A DNA stretch of 54,639 bases, taken from Rhodosalinus halophilus (GTDB lineage: Bacteria > Pseudomonadota > Alphaproteobacteria > Rhodobacterales > Rhodobacteraceae). Position 1 is the first letter of the stretch, and every line of letters starts with the position of its first letter. The position numbers were made by a program, and so were the translations under genes. Shown piece by piece: positions 16,939 to 26,567 of this stretch. Under the pieces are notes generated by a model. The model saw only the letters and a list, made by a program, of their open reading frames with translations, made no database searches and was not told where the DNA came from. The stretch is from assembly GCF_003298775.1 (NCBI RefSeq), contig NZ_QNTQ01000021.1:1-54639 (forward strand), read 5' to 3'.

Positions 16939-19464
16939 ATGAGTCTGTCCAGCAAGCTCGCGGAAGAGCGGCGCAAGCGGCTCGCCGCCGAGCGGCGGCT
17001 AGAACTCAAGCAGGCCGAGCTTTTCGCCGCGAACCGCAAGCTGGGTCAGCACGCCCGCTCGCTGTCGGAGCAGATCGTCGAGACGCAGGCTGAAGTGGCG
17101 AGCGTTCGGGACGAGAACGAGCGCGTCAAGTCGGATCTCACCCGCGCGAACGAAAAGATCGCGATCGTCGAGACGCAGCTCTGGCGCGCACTGGAATCGG
17201 TGCGCGACGGCTTCGCCATGTTCAACGCGGACGGCTGCCTCGAGCTGGCCAATCCCGCCTATCTCTCGGTCTTCGACGGGGTCGAGACGGTGCGGCCCGG
17301 GGCGAACTACGCGCATATCATCGACGTGATGGTGGAGGAGGGGATCGTCGATCTTCAGGGCGAGGCGCCGCTGTCCTGGCGCGAGCGGCTGCTGGACCGC
17401 TGGGACAGGGACGAGATCCCGCCCGAGGTCATCCGCCTTTGGAACGGGCAGTTCGTCAAGCTGATGGACCGGCGCACGCCGGATGGCGGCTTCGTGACGC
17501 TCGCCGTGAACATCACCGAGCTGATGCGCATGTGGTCGGCGGTGGAGGAGCTGCCCGACGGCTTCGTCGTCTACGACGCGGACGACCGGCTCGTGACCTG
17601 CAACGCGCGCTACCGCGAGCTCTACGCCGAGAGCGCAGAGGCAATGCGCCCGGGCGCCAGCTTCGAGGACATCCTGCGCCACGGTCTCGCCCGCGGCCAG
17701 TATGCCGAGGCCGCGGGCCGCGAGGAGGCCTGGCTGGAGGAACGGCTGGAGCAGCATCGCGCGGCCGAGACCGCGATCGAGCAGCAGCTGGGCGACGGCC
17801 GCTGGCTTCGCATCTTCGAGAAGGAGACGTCGGACGGCGGTCGCGTGGGGCTCAGGATCGACATCACCCATCTCAAGGAGCAGCAGAAGGCGCTCGAACA
17901 GGCGATGGAGCGGGCCGAGGCCGCCAACCGTGCGAAATCCGCCTTCCTCGCCAACATGACGCACGAGATCCGCACGCCGATGAACGGCGTCGTCGGGATG
18001 GCCGAACTTCTGGCCGACACCGAGCTCAGCGAGGAACAGTCCCTCTACGTGGAAACCATCCGCGCGTCAGGGGAGTCGCTTCTGGTCATCATCAACGACG
18101 TGCTCGACTATTCGAAGATCGAGGCGGACAAGCTCGCGCTCCATCCCGAGCCCTTCGACCTCGAGCGCTGCATCCACGAGACCGTCATGCTTCTGCAGCC
18201 CACGGCCCGCGACAGGGGGCTGGCGATGCTGGTGGATTACGACCTCTTCCTGCCCACCCGCTTCATCGGCGATCCCGGGCGCATTCGCCAGGTGCTGACC
18301 AATCTCATCGGCAACGCGGTGAAGTTCACCCGCGCGGGGCATGTGCTCGTGCGGGTGACGGGGCTTCCCGACGCCGCCGGCGACGCGGCGGAGGTGATCG
18401 TCACCATAGAGGACACCGGTATCGGGATCCCGCCCGACCGGATCGACCACATCTTCGGCGAGTTCAACCAGGTCGAGGACGACCGGAACCGCTCGTTCGA
18501 GGGGACGGGTCTGGGGCTCGCCATCACGCGGCGGCTGATCGGCCTGATGGGCGGCCAGATCTGGGTCGAGAGCGAAGAGGGCGCCGGCGCGTGTTTCGGG
18601 TTCCGCCTGCCGCTGCCGGCGGCCGAGGACATCGCGGACGTGCCGGACGGGCCACCCACGCTGCGCCGCGCGCTCGTCGTCGACGATCATCCGGCGAACC
18701 GCGAGATCCTGCAAAAGCAGCTCGCCGCACTCGGCATGGAGGTCTCTTGCGCCGAGGGGGCCGACGCGGCCGAGCCCATGCTGGACCCGCCACCGGACGT
18801 CGTGCTGACCGACCATCTGATGCCGGGAACCGATGGCGTCGCTTTCGCGCAGCGACTGCGCGCCGCGGGCCATGCCATGCCCGTCATGCTGCTCAGCTCC
18901 AACCCCGCTCTGGTCGAGCCTTATCTGGAGCCGGGGCTGATTCAGGCGATCCTGCAGAAGCCCGTCCCGCGGCAGGAGTTGTTGCGCCGCCTTCACGCCC
19001 TCGGCGGCGTCCGGCCCGAGCCGCCGCCGGAAGACGCGTCAATCGACACGGACCCGCGACCGATGCGGATCCTGCTGGCCGAGGACAACCGCACCAACCG
19101 GCTCGTTTTCGGCAAGATGGTTCAGGCACTCGACATCGAACTCGCCTATGCCGCCAACGGCGAGGAGGCCGTCGCGGCCTGGGAGGCGGGGCTGCCGGAC
19201 CTCATCTTCATGGACATCTCGATGCCGCGCATGGACGGGCGCGCCGCCGCGCGAGAGATCCGGCGGCGCGAGGCCGGCAGCGGCCGGCGCGTGCCGATCG
19301 TGGCCGTCACGGCCCACGCAATGGAGGGCGACCGCGAGGCGATCCTGGACGACGGGATCGACCACTACCTGACCAAGCCCATACGCAAGGCCGCGCTGCT
19401 CGAGACGATCCGCGCCCACAGCCCTCCGGAAACGCGCGCACCGGACCCCGACGAGCCCGTTTAG
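16939..19464 (+). CDS. Cytosolic hybrid sensor histidine kinase with two PAS and two receiver domains
   Basis: This 841-residue kinase has no transmembrane segment. Residues 1-85 are a charged coiled coil. Two PAS-like domains follow at about 85-200 and 205-315. HisKA carries phospho-acceptor H342 in MTHEIRTPMNG, and the HATPase domain shows an N-box (NLIGNAVKF) and G-boxes DTGIGIP and GTGLGL. Two receivers have phospho-Asp D625 (LTDHLMPG) and D759 (FMDISMPRMDG). The second keeps the KP signature (LTKPIRK) and the first has QKPV. No Hpt domain or partner regulator lies nearby, so the output is unknown. GGAGG precedes the start by about 8 nt. Confidence 0.92.
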   Translation: MSLSSKLAEERRKRLAAERRLELKQAELFAANRKLGQHARSLSEQIVETQAEVASVRDENERVKSDLTRANEKIAIVETQLWRALESVRDGFAMFNADGCLELANPAYLSVFDGVETVRPGANYAHIIDVMVEEGIVDLQGEAPLSWRERLLDRWDRDEIPPEVIRLWNGQFVKLMDRRTPDGGFVTLAVNITELMRMWSAVEELPDGFVVYDADDRLVTCNARYRELYAESAEAMRPGASFEDILRHGLARGQYAEAAGREEAWLEERLEQHRAAETAIEQQLGDGRWLRIFEKETSDGGRVGLRIDITHLKEQQKALEQAMERAEAANRAKSAFLANMTHEIRTPMNGVVGMAELLADTELSEEQSLYVETIRASGESLLVIINDVLDYSKIEADKLALHPEPFDLERCIHETVMLLQPTARDRGLAMLVDYDLFLPTRFIGDPGRIRQVLTNLIGNAVKFTRAGHVLVRVTGLPDAAGDAAEVIVTIEDTGIGIPPDRIDHIFGEFNQVEDDRNRSFEGTGLGLAITRRLIGLMGGQIWVESEEGAGACFGFRLPLPAAEDIADVPDGPPTLRRALVVDDHPANREILQKQLAALGMEVSCAEGADAAEPMLDPPPDVVLTDHLMPGTDGVAFAQRLRAAGHAMPVMLLSSNPALVEPYLEPGLIQAILQKPVPRQELLRRLHALGGVRPEPPPEDASIDTDPRPMRILLAEDNRTNRLVFGKMVQALDIELAYAANGEEAVAAWEAGLPDLIFMDISMPRMDGRAAAREIRRREAGSGRRVPIVAVTAHAMEGDREAILDDGIDHYLTKPIRKAALLETIRAHSPPETRAPDPDEPV

Positions 19465-19470
19465 GCCGTC

Positions 19471-20241
19471 TCAGCGCTCGCCGCGCACGAAAACCGGGCG
19501 CTCCGCCGCGGACAGTTCAGGGTCGAAGCGGTAACCGCCGGCGTCGAAGGCGCGCAGATCCTCCGGATCCTCGAGCCGCCGCTCGAGGATGAAGCGGGCC
19601 ATCGCGCCGCGCGCCTGCTTGGCGTAGAAACTCACGACCCTGGGCGTGCCGGATTTCATCTCCATGAAGACGGGGGTAATCACCCGGAGCGTCAACGCGT
19701 CCCGCTCCACCGCGCCGAAATACTCCTGGCTGGCGCAGTTCACCAGAACCTGCGTGCCCGCCTCGGCCGCCGCCGTGTCGAGAGCCCGGGCGATCCGGTC
19801 GCCCCACCATTCGTATAGCGTCCTGCCCCGCGGCGTCGCGAGCCGGCTGCCCATCTCGAGCCGGTAGGGCTCGATCAGGTCGAGCGGCCGCAAGATCCCG
19901 TAGAGCCCCGAGAGGATACGCAGCCGCGCCTGCCCCCAGCGCAGCGCGTCGGCGTCGAGCGTCTCGGCCTCGAGCCCGCGGTAGGTATCGCCGGCGAAGG
20001 CGAGCGCGGCGGGCTTCTTCGGCTGCTCACCGAAGGCGGCAAAGCGCTCGGCATTCAGCCGCGCGAGCTTGTCGCTGATCCCCATAAGCGTCTTGAGATC
20101 GGCGTCCGAGAGCCCCTGGGCGATCTCCGCGAGCTGGGCCGCCTCCTCGGCGAACTGCGGTTCGCTCGGCTCCGGCGCGCCCTCGGGCAGCGGGGCGTCG
20201 TCCAGATCGAGCTTCTTCGCGGGCGAGATCACGACGAGCAT
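19471..20241 (-). CDS. yaaA: Peroxide stress protein YaaA (DUF328)
   Basis: This 256-residue protein matches YaaA, which in E. coli limits intracellular free iron and DNA damage during H2O2 stress. The start MLVVISPAKKLD parallels E. coli MLILISPAKTLD, and the later family signature YGILRPLDLIEPYRLEMG is present. ATG 20241 is chosen over 20247 because AGGAGG then sits at 7-nt spacing; at 20247 it would almost abut the codon. It is convergent with the hybrid kinase and lies just downstream of recQ on the same strand, 30 nt apart. Confidence 0.93.
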   Translation of the reverse strand: MLVVISPAKKLDLDDAPLPEGAPEPSEPQFAEEAAQLAEIAQGLSDADLKTLMGISDKLARLNAERFAAFGEQPKKPAALAFAGDTYRGLEAETLDADALRWGQARLRILSGLYGILRPLDLIEPYRLEMGSRLATPRGRTLYEWWGDRIARALDTAAAEAGTQVLVNCASQEYFGAVERDALTLRVITPVFMEMKSGTPRVVSFYAKQARGAMARFILERRLEDPEDLRAFDAGGYRFDPELSAAERPVFVRGER

Positions 20242-20271
20242 CGGCATTCCTCCTGGGTCAGCGCGCCTGAC

Positions 20272-22323
20272 TTAGTCCGCCGCGCTCAGAACGTCCAGAA
20301 AGGCGGGGCCGAAGCGCTCCGTCTTCTGCGCGCCCATGCCGGGAATACGCGCAAGCGCATCGAGGTCGCCCGGCCGGCGCTCGGCGATGTGGCGCAGCGT
20401 GCTGGGCGTGCAGGACATCGGCTTCTCGATGCCCGTCTCTCCCCGCGCGAGCCGCTGCTGCGCCTCCATCAGCCGATCGAAGATCGCGCCCGCGGGCCGC
20501 CCGGCGAGCCGACGGCGGCTCGGGTGCAGCTCCTGCGCCTCGCCGGCGATCACCGCGAGAAAGGCGTCGCCGTAGCTCTCGAGCTTCTTCGCGCCGACGC
20601 CCGGGATCGCTGCCATCTCGTCCAGCGTCCGGGGCCGCCGCTCGGCCATGGCGATGAGGGTGCGGTCGTTGAAGACGATGTAGGCGGGCACGCCCGCTGC
20701 CTCGGCGAGGGTGCGGCGCTTCGCCTTGAGCGCGGCGAGGAGCGGCGCGTCCTCCTCCGAGACGAGGGCCTTCGGCGCGGGGGCCTGCGTCTTCGTCACC
20801 GTGTCGCGGCGCAGCGCCACGCGCGCCTCGCCCTTGAGCACCGGATGCGCCGCCTCCGTCACGCGGAGCGCGCCGTGGCGCTCGGGATCGGGGCGCAGGA
20901 GGTCGCGGCCCATGAGCTGCCGGAAGAGGCCCTGCCACTGGGTGCGCCCGTGCTCGCGCCCGACGCCGAAGGTGGGCAGCCGGTCGTGCCCGCGCTGGCG
21001 GACCTTGTCGGTCTCGGTGCCGGTGAGCACGTCGATCAGGTGGCCGGCGCCGAAGCTCTCGCCGGTGCGCAGCGCCGCCGAGAGCGCCTTCTGCGCGGCC
21101 TCGGTGCCGTCGAAAGTCTCGGGCGGGCTCTCGCAGAGATCGCAGTTGCCGCAGGGCGCGGCCGCCTCGCCGAAATACTCCAGCAGCGTGCGCCGCCGGC
21201 AGTCGAGCGCCTCGGCCAGCCCGAGGAGCGCGTTGAGCCGCCCGTGGTCCGCCGCGCGCCGCTCGGGGGGCGCCGGGCTTTCGTCGATCTGGGCCCGGCG
21301 CAGGCGGATGTCGTCGGCGCCGTAGAGCGTCAGCGTCTCCGCCGGCAGCCCGTCGCGCCCGGCGCGGCCGATCTCCTGATAGTAGCCCTCGATCGACTTG
21401 GGCAGATCGGCGTGCGCGACCCAGCGGATGTCAGGCTTGTCCACGCCCATGCCGAAGGCGACCGTGGCCACCACGATCAGCCCCTCCTCGGCGGCGAAGC
21501 GCGCCTCGACCGTGCGCCGCGCCTCGGACTCCATGCCGCCGTGATAGGCCGCCGCCGCGTGCCCCTCCTCGCGCAGCGCCTGCGCGAGCGTCTCGGTCTT
21601 GGCGCGCGTGCCGCAGTAGACGATGCCGGACTGCCCGCGCCGCGCGCCGGCGAACGTCAGGATCTGCTGCCGCGGTTTGTCCTTGGGGCGGAAGGCGAGG
21701 CGGATGTTCGGCCGGTCGAAACCGCGCAGGAAGGTCGCGGGTTCCCGGCCCGCGAAAAGCCGCGCGACGATCTCCTCCCGCGTCTCGGCGTCCGCGGTGG
21801 CGGTGAAGGCGGCGAGCGGCACGCCCAGCGCCTGCCGGAGCTCGCCGATGCGCAGGTAATCGGGGCGGAAGTCGTGGCCCCACTGGCTGACGCAATGCGC
21901 CTCGTCCACGGCGATCAGCGAGACGCCGGCGCGGCGCAGCACGCCCGAGGTCGAGGCCGCGCCGAGCCGCTCCGGCGCCATGTAGAGAAGTTTCAGCCGC
22001 CCGGCCTCCAGCGCCTGCCACACCGCCTCGGTCTCGTCCTCGGAATTCGCGGACGTCAGCGCGCCGGCCTCGACGCCCGCGGCGCGCAAGCCGCGCACCT
22101 GATCGCGCATCAGCGCGATGAGCGGCGAGACGACGAGCGTCACGCCGTCGCGCATCAGCGCGGGGAGCTGATAGCAGAGCGACTTGCCTCCGCCCGTCGG
22201 CATGATCGCCAGCACGTCGCGGCCGGCCGCCACGGCCTCCACGATCTCGCCCTGTCCGGTGCGGAAGCCGTCGAATCCGAACACCTCGCGCAGAATCGCC
22301 TCTGCGCCGCCTGCCTCGCTCAT
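20272..22323 (-). CDS. recQ: ATP-dependent DNA helicase RecQ
   Basis: This 683-residue superfamily 2 helicase of the RecF pathway and replication-fork repair has Walker A TGGGKS (K47), DEAH box at 140-143 and the aromatic-rich loop HCVSQWGHDFRPDY. Motif VI reads YYQEIGRAGRDG. The RQC zinc site has cysteines in CRRRTLLEYFGE and CGNCDLC. The C-terminus carries two HRDC-like modules, each with an IPG(V/M)GA(K/Q)K motif, rather than the single HRDC of E. coli RecQ. ATG 22323 gives the canonical N-terminus. yaaA follows on the same strand. Confidence 0.95.
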   Translation of the reverse strand: MSEAGGAEAILREVFGFDGFRTGQGEIVEAVAAGRDVLAIMPTGGGKSLCYQLPALMRDGVTLVVSPLIALMRDQVRGLRAAGVEAGALTSANSEDETEAVWQALEAGRLKLLYMAPERLGAASTSGVLRRAGVSLIAVDEAHCVSQWGHDFRPDYLRIGELRQALGVPLAAFTATADAETREEIVARLFAGREPATFLRGFDRPNIRLAFRPKDKPRQQILTFAGARRGQSGIVYCGTRAKTETLAQALREEGHAAAAYHGGMESEARRTVEARFAAEEGLIVVATVAFGMGVDKPDIRWVAHADLPKSIEGYYQEIGRAGRDGLPAETLTLYGADDIRLRRAQIDESPAPPERRAADHGRLNALLGLAEALDCRRRTLLEYFGEAAAPCGNCDLCESPPETFDGTEAAQKALSAALRTGESFGAGHLIDVLTGTETDKVRQRGHDRLPTFGVGREHGRTQWQGLFRQLMGRDLLRPDPERHGALRVTEAAHPVLKGEARVALRRDTVTKTQAPAPKALVSEEDAPLLAALKAKRRTLAEAAGVPAYIVFNDRTLIAMAERRPRTLDEMAAIPGVGAKKLESYGDAFLAVIAGEAQELHPSRRRLAGRPAGAIFDRLMEAQQRLARGETGIEKPMSCTPSTLRHIAERRPGDLDALARIPGMGAQKTERFGPAFLDVLSAAD

Positions 22324-22469
22324 CTGTCCCGTCTTCGTTTCGGTTCTGCCCGCGATCAGAGCCTAACGCGGTGAAGGCCGGGTGAACAAGTCCGGAACAG
22401 GCCGTGAGCCCGCCTTCCTTTCAATGGTCCCCAAATACCCATCGCCGCGCTCTGGCCGGGCGCGGCGCC

Positions 22470-22757
22470 TCAGTAGAAGGCCGCCGCGTTGTTCGCCAGG
22501 ATGATGCGCACCGCGTAGACGCCGATCAGCGCCACCAGCGGCGCGAGGTCGATTCCGCCCATCGGCGGGATGACCCGGCGGATGGGCGCATAGATCGGCT
22601 CCATGATCCGGTTCAGCCCGTACCAGATCTGCGCCACGAACTGCTGCCGCGTGTTCAGGACCTGGAAGTTGATGAGCCAGCTCATGATGACGTGCGCGAT
22701 GATGAAGAACCACAGCACGTCGAGGAGCAGCATCAGGATTTCGAACAGCGACTGCAT
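22470..22757 (-). CDS. YggT family membrane protein
   Basis: This 95-residue protein has two hydrophobic segments and the YggT signatures SWLINFQVLNT and IMEPIYAPIRRVIPPMGGIDLAPLVALIG. YggT proteins are linked to osmotic tolerance and to SepF-like division functions in other phyla, but their molecular role is not settled. ATG 22757 was chosen because the upstream extension has no similarity and GGGAAGG lies just before this codon. It is divergent from the thioesterase gene. Confidence 0.9.
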   Translation of the reverse strand: MQSLFEILMLLLDVLWFFIIAHVIMSWLINFQVLNTRQQFVAQIWYGLNRIMEPIYAPIRRVIPPMGGIDLAPLVALIGVYAVRIILANNAAAFY

Positions 22758-22882
22758 GGGCACCTTCCCTTCCCGGATCGCCCGAGAGGTATGCGCACCG
22801 CGCCCGCACGGCAAGTCTGCCGCGAGGTCGCGGTTGACCTTCGCTGAACAGCGCGTCACGCGGCGCGCAAAGGAGGCTGCCG

Positions 22883-23464
22883 ATGTATCCTTTCGTCCGC
22901 ATGGCCAAGGAACTCTGGGCTGCGCGCGGGCTCGATCCGCTCCCGCTGACGGGCACGCATGTCTCGCATCACCGCTGCTGGCCCTGGGATCTCGACATCT
23001 GGATGGAGCTCAACAACGGCCGGGCGCTCACGCTCTACGATCTGGGGCGCATTCCGCTGGCGATGCGCACGGGGCTCGTGGGCGCGCTGCGGCGCAACCG
23101 CTGGGGGCTGACCATGGCGGGGGCGAGCGTGCGCTACCGCCGCCGCATCCGCGCCTTCCAGCGCATCGAGATGCGCTCGCGCGCGGTGACCTGGGACGCG
23201 CGCTTCATCTATCTCGAACAGTCGATGTGGCTCGCGGGCGGCGTCTGCGCAGGCCACGTGCTCTATCGTTCCGCCGTCACCGACCGGAACGGAATCGTTC
23301 CGCCCGAAACGGTCCTCACGGCAATGGGGCAGGATCCCGCGCCCCCGCCGGTGCCGGACTGGATCGCCGCCTGGATCGCGGCAGAGGACGCACGGCCCTG
23401 GCCGCCGATGCAGGCCCCGGACACCGAAGCCGACGCAAGTCTTGCCAGACGCGCCGCGCCGTAG
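22883..23464 (+). CDS. Acyl-CoA thioesterase-like hotdog protein (4HBT family)
   Basis: This 193-residue protein is of the hotdog thioesterase type: HHRCWPWDLDIWMELNNGRALTLYDLGR corresponds to the YDTDxxGHVNNxxY-like active-site helix. The physiological acyl-CoA is unknown. ATG 22883 has AAAGGAGG about 7 nt upstream. The UMF1-type MFS gene follows after 48 nt in the same direction, possibly in the same transcript. Family assignment is sure; substrate is not. Confidence 0.82.
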   Translation: MYPFVRMAKELWAARGLDPLPLTGTHVSHHRCWPWDLDIWMELNNGRALTLYDLGRIPLAMRTGLVGALRRNRWGLTMAGASVRYRRRIRAFQRIEMRSRAVTWDARFIYLEQSMWLAGGVCAGHVLYRSAVTDRNGIVPPETVLTAMGQDPAPPPVPDWIAAWIAAEDARPWPPMQAPDTEADASLARRAAP

Positions 23465-23512
23465 TCTCCTGTAGCCGGGGCGCGCGACCGCCCCGCCCGT
23501 GGGGAGAGGGGC

Positions 23513-24877
23513 ATGGCCGCGCCGTCGCTCGGAAAACGCATCTGGGGCTGGTTCTTCTTCGACTGGGCCAGCCAGCCCTACAACACGCTGCTCATCACCT
23601 TCATCTTCGCGCCCTACGTGCAGGAGATGGTGGGCGACGGCAGCGCGGCGCAGACCGCCTGGGGCTTCGGCATAGGTCTGGCCGGCATCGTGATCGCCGT
23701 GCTCGCGCCGGTGCTCGGCGCGATGGCGGATACCGCGGGCAACCGGCTTCGGTGGATCTGGGGGTTTTCGGGCATGTATGTCGCGGGCTCGGCGATGCTC
23801 TGGTTCGCGCAGCCCGACGACTTCGACCTGGTGATCACGCTCTTCTGGTTCGCCATCGGCATGATCGGCATGGAGTTCGCCACGATCTTCACCAACTCGA
23901 TGCTCCCCGACCTTGGGCCAAGGGAGAAGATCGGGCGGATCTCGGGCAACGGCTGGGCCTTCGGCTACGCCGGCGGGCTGGTCGCGCTGGTGGTGATGCT
24001 GACGCTGTTCGCCGAGAGCGGGGACACGGGCCGCACGCTGATCGGGATCGCGCCGGTGCTGGGCCTCGACCCGGAGACGCGGGAGGGCACGCGCTTCGTC
24101 GGGCCGCTGACCGCGCTCTGGTATGCCGTCTTCATGATCCCCTTCTTCCTCTGGGTGCGCGACCCCAAGCCGGCGGGCGCGCCGCCAGGCGCGGTGCGGC
24201 TGGCCCTGCGCGAGGTGGCGCTGACCGTGCGCAACCTGCCGCGCACGCCCTCTCTCTTCGCCTATCTCGGCAGCTCCATGTTCTATCGTGACGCGCTCAA
24301 CGGCATGTACACCTTCGGCGGTATCTACGCCGCCGGCGTGCTGGGCTGGTCGGTGGTCGACGTGGGTGTCTTCGGCATCCTCGCCATCATCGCGGGCGCG
24401 CTCTTCGCCGTTATCGGCGGGCGCGCGGACGAGGCCTTCGGCCCGAAGCCGGTGATCGCCGCCTGCATCCTGATCCTGACCGGGGTGGCGATCGCGATCC
24501 TCTTCATCTCGCCGACGCGTCTTTTCGGCGTCCCCGTGGCGAACGGCTCCGCCGCGCCAGACATCGCGTTCTACGTCATGGGAATCCTGATCGGCGCGGC
24601 GGGCGGCGTGATCCAGGCCGCAAGCCGGACCATGATGGTGCGGCAGGCCGACCCGGCGCGGATGACCGAGGCCTTCGGGCTCTATGCGCTGGCCGGCAAG
24701 GCGACCTCGTTCCTCGCGCCGCTCGCCATCGGCTTCGCCACATGGGCCACAGGCAGCCAGCAACTCGGCGTGACGCCGCTCATCGCGCTTTTCCTGCTGG
24801 GCCTGCTGCTGCTAGCCTTCGTGAAACCACAGGGAGACCGCACGCCTTGGCACGCCGCACCGCCGCTCTCGGCCTGA
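23513..24877 (+). CDS. MFS transporter of the UMF1/Atg22-like family
   Basis: This 454-residue inner-membrane protein has about 12 hydrophobic segments. The opening WGWFFFDWASQPYNTLLITFIFAPY is characteristic of UMF1/Atg22-like permeases. The first-loop motif appears as APVLGAMADTAGNRLRWI. The substrate is unknown in bacteria; yeast Atg22 exports amino acids from the vacuole. GGGGAGAGGGG precedes the ATG. Its 3' end overlaps the mepA start by 31 nt in another frame, so the two are probably translated from one message. Confidence 0.88.
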   Translation: MAAPSLGKRIWGWFFFDWASQPYNTLLITFIFAPYVQEMVGDGSAAQTAWGFGIGLAGIVIAVLAPVLGAMADTAGNRLRWIWGFSGMYVAGSAMLWFAQPDDFDLVITLFWFAIGMIGMEFATIFTNSMLPDLGPREKIGRISGNGWAFGYAGGLVALVVMLTLFAESGDTGRTLIGIAPVLGLDPETREGTRFVGPLTALWYAVFMIPFFLWVRDPKPAGAPPGAVRLALREVALTVRNLPRTPSLFAYLGSSMFYRDALNGMYTFGGIYAAGVLGWSVVDVGVFGILAIIAGALFAVIGGRADEAFGPKPVIAACILILTGVAIAILFISPTRLFGVPVANGSAAPDIAFYVMGILIGAAGGVIQAASRTMMVRQADPARMTEAFGLYALAGKATSFLAPLAIGFATWATGSQQLGVTPLIALFLLGLLLLAFVKPQGDRTPWHAAPPLSA

Positions 24878-25752
24878 TCCTCGGGCTCGCCCTCGCCGCC
24901 TGCGGCCCCGCGGAGCGCGCGCAAACCCCGCCGCTCGATCCGGTGCTCAGCTCGAAGGAGGCCAAGCAGCTCTTCGGCTACGTCGGCGGCCCGTCGCGTC
25001 AATCGGCGGCGGTGATCGGCGGCTATGCGAAAGGCTGCCTCGCCGGCGGCGTCGAGCTGCCCGAAAGCGGGCCGACCTGGCAGGCGATGCGACTGTCGCG
25101 CAACCGAAACTGGGCGCACCCCGAGACCATCGCCTTCCTGCAGGATCTCAGCCGCAAGGCCGCGCAGCAGCCCGGCTGGCAGGGCCTCTACATCGGCGAT
25201 CTCAGTCAGCCGCGGGGCGGCCCGATGCTGACCGGGCACCGCAGCCACCAGTCGGGCCTCGACGCCGATATCTGGATGCGGCCGGCCGACCGGCTGGACC
25301 TGACCCGCAGCGAGCGGGAGTCCCTCTCGTCCATCTCGATGCGCCGGTCCAACGGCGCCTTCACCAACGGCAACTGGACCGCTCAGCATCACGCGATCCT
25401 GAAGGCCGCGGCGCGCGATCCGCGCGTCGCCCGCATCTTCGTCTTTCCCGGGGCCAAGGTGCGCATGTGCGCAGACGAGACGGGCGACCGCGCCTGGCTG
25501 CGCAAGATCCGGCCGTGGTGGGGGCATCACTACCATTTCCACGTCCGTCTGAACTGTCCGCGCGGCGATCGCGCCTGCGAGGCGCAGAGCCCGCCGCCGC
25601 CCGGCGACGGCTGCGCCGAGGCGCAGGACTGGGTGGACCGCATCCTGAACCCGCCACCGCCCGATCCGGATGCGCCGCCGCCGAAGCCGCGCCCGGAACT
25701 GACGATGGCCGATCTGCCGCGCCAATGCGCCGCCGTCTTGCAGTCGCCCTGA
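24847..25752 (+). CDS. mepA: Penicillin-insensitive murein endopeptidase MepA (lipoprotein)
   Basis: This 301-residue LAS-type metallopeptidase (M74) cleaves D-Ala-meso-DAP crosslinks in peptidoglycan. Zinc motifs are visible as HRSHQSGLDAD and HYHFHV. The N-terminus ends in a lipobox LALAAC, so the enzyme should be a lipoprotein, whereas E. coli MepA is a soluble periplasmic enzyme. A TTG at 24847 with AGGGAG 10 nt upstream is the best start, as in-frame codons further upstream lie deep in the MFS gene. The C-terminus is proline-rich. It overlaps the MFS gene by 31 nt and the next gene by 28 nt. Confidence 0.9.
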   Translation: MARRTAALGLILGLALAACGPAERAQTPPLDPVLSSKEAKQLFGYVGGPSRQSAAVIGGYAKGCLAGGVELPESGPTWQAMRLSRNRNWAHPETIAFLQDLSRKAAQQPGWQGLYIGDLSQPRGGPMLTGHRSHQSGLDADIWMRPADRLDLTRSERESLSSISMRRSNGAFTNGNWTAQHHAILKAAARDPRVARIFVFPGAKVRMCADETGDRAWLRKIRPWWGHHYHFHVRLNCPRGDRACEAQSPPPPGDGCAEAQDWVDRILNPPPPDPDAPPPKPRPELTMADLPRQCAAVLQSP

Positions 25753-26567
25753 GCGCCGTCAACCTCGCCCTCGCCGCCTGCGTCGTTCCGGAGACGGCCG
25801 TCTATCTCGGCAGCGCGTCGATCGCCCTGGACGACCCGCGCGCCGGCGGTTTTTCCGGTCTCGAGATCGGCCAGGAGGGCATGCGGCTTCTGGCGATCAG
25901 CGACCGAGGGGTGCTCCTCGAGGCACGTATCCAACGTGAGGCCGGGCGTGTCGTGGGCCTGACAGGCGCGCGATTCACCGATCTGCCCATGCGCGCCCCC
26001 GACGCGCCGGAGCGCAGCGACTCGGAGGCGCTCGCACTCGGCGGCGACCTCTGGATCGCCTTCGAGGGAGAAAGTCGCGTGGCGCCCTACCCCGGCACCG
26101 CACCGTTGCCCCGACACCCGGCGTTCGTGCATCTGAAAGGCAACCGCGGGCTCGAGGCGCTGGCGATCGACGCCGCGGGCCGACTCCATACCTTGCCGGA
26201 AGCGGCGCGCGGCGAGGGCTTTCCGATCTACCGGTTCGACGGCAGCGCCTGGGTAGAGGTCGGCACGCTTCCCAAGACCGATGGATTCGTGCCCGTCGGC
26301 GCAGACTTCGGCCCCGACGGGAGGCTCTACGTGCTCGAGCGGACCTTCGCCGGCCTTGGCTTCCGCAGCCGCGTGCGCAGGGTGGCCCTGGGGACCGGTC
26401 GAGCTTCGGTCGAGACGCTTCTGACCACGCCGGTCGGCCTGCATGGCAACCTCGAGGGGCTGGCCGTATGGCAGGATTCGGGGGGCCGCACGCGCCTCAC
26501 GATGATCGCGGACGACAATTTCCTCGCGCTCCAGCGCAGCGAGATCGTGGAGTATGCGCTGCCCTGA
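25725..26567 (+). CDS. Esterase-like activity of phytase domain lipoprotein
   Basis: This 280-residue beta-propeller-like protein is related to COG4246/phytase-like esterase domains. Motifs include GFSGLEIGQEGMRLLAISDRG, SEALALGGDLWIAFE and NRGLEALAID. The N-terminal signal ends in lipobox ALAAC. No enzymatic activity can be assigned from sequence. ATG 25725 lies 28 nt inside the end of mepA, so translation is probably coupled. The pair of overlapping lipoproteins suggests an envelope function. Confidence 0.82.
   Translation: MRRRLAVALSAVNLALAACVVPETAVYLGSASIALDDPRAGGFSGLEIGQEGMRLLAISDRGVLLEARIQREAGRVVGLTGARFTDLPMRAPDAPERSDSEALALGGDLWIAFEGESRVAPYPGTAPLPRHPAFVHLKGNRGLEALAIDAAGRLHTLPEAARGEGFPIYRFDGSAWVEVGTLPKTDGFVPVGADFGPDGRLYVLERTFAGLGFRSRVRRVALGTGRASVETLLTTPVGLHGNLEGLAVWQDSGGRTRLTMIADDNFLALQRSEIVEYALP

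Noticed and set aside
22821-22882. TTGAC in GGTTGACCTTCGCTGAACA as an FNR half-site before the thioesterase gene
   Set aside because: The partner half at the required spacing is GCTGA, which does not match; it may only be part of a -35 element.
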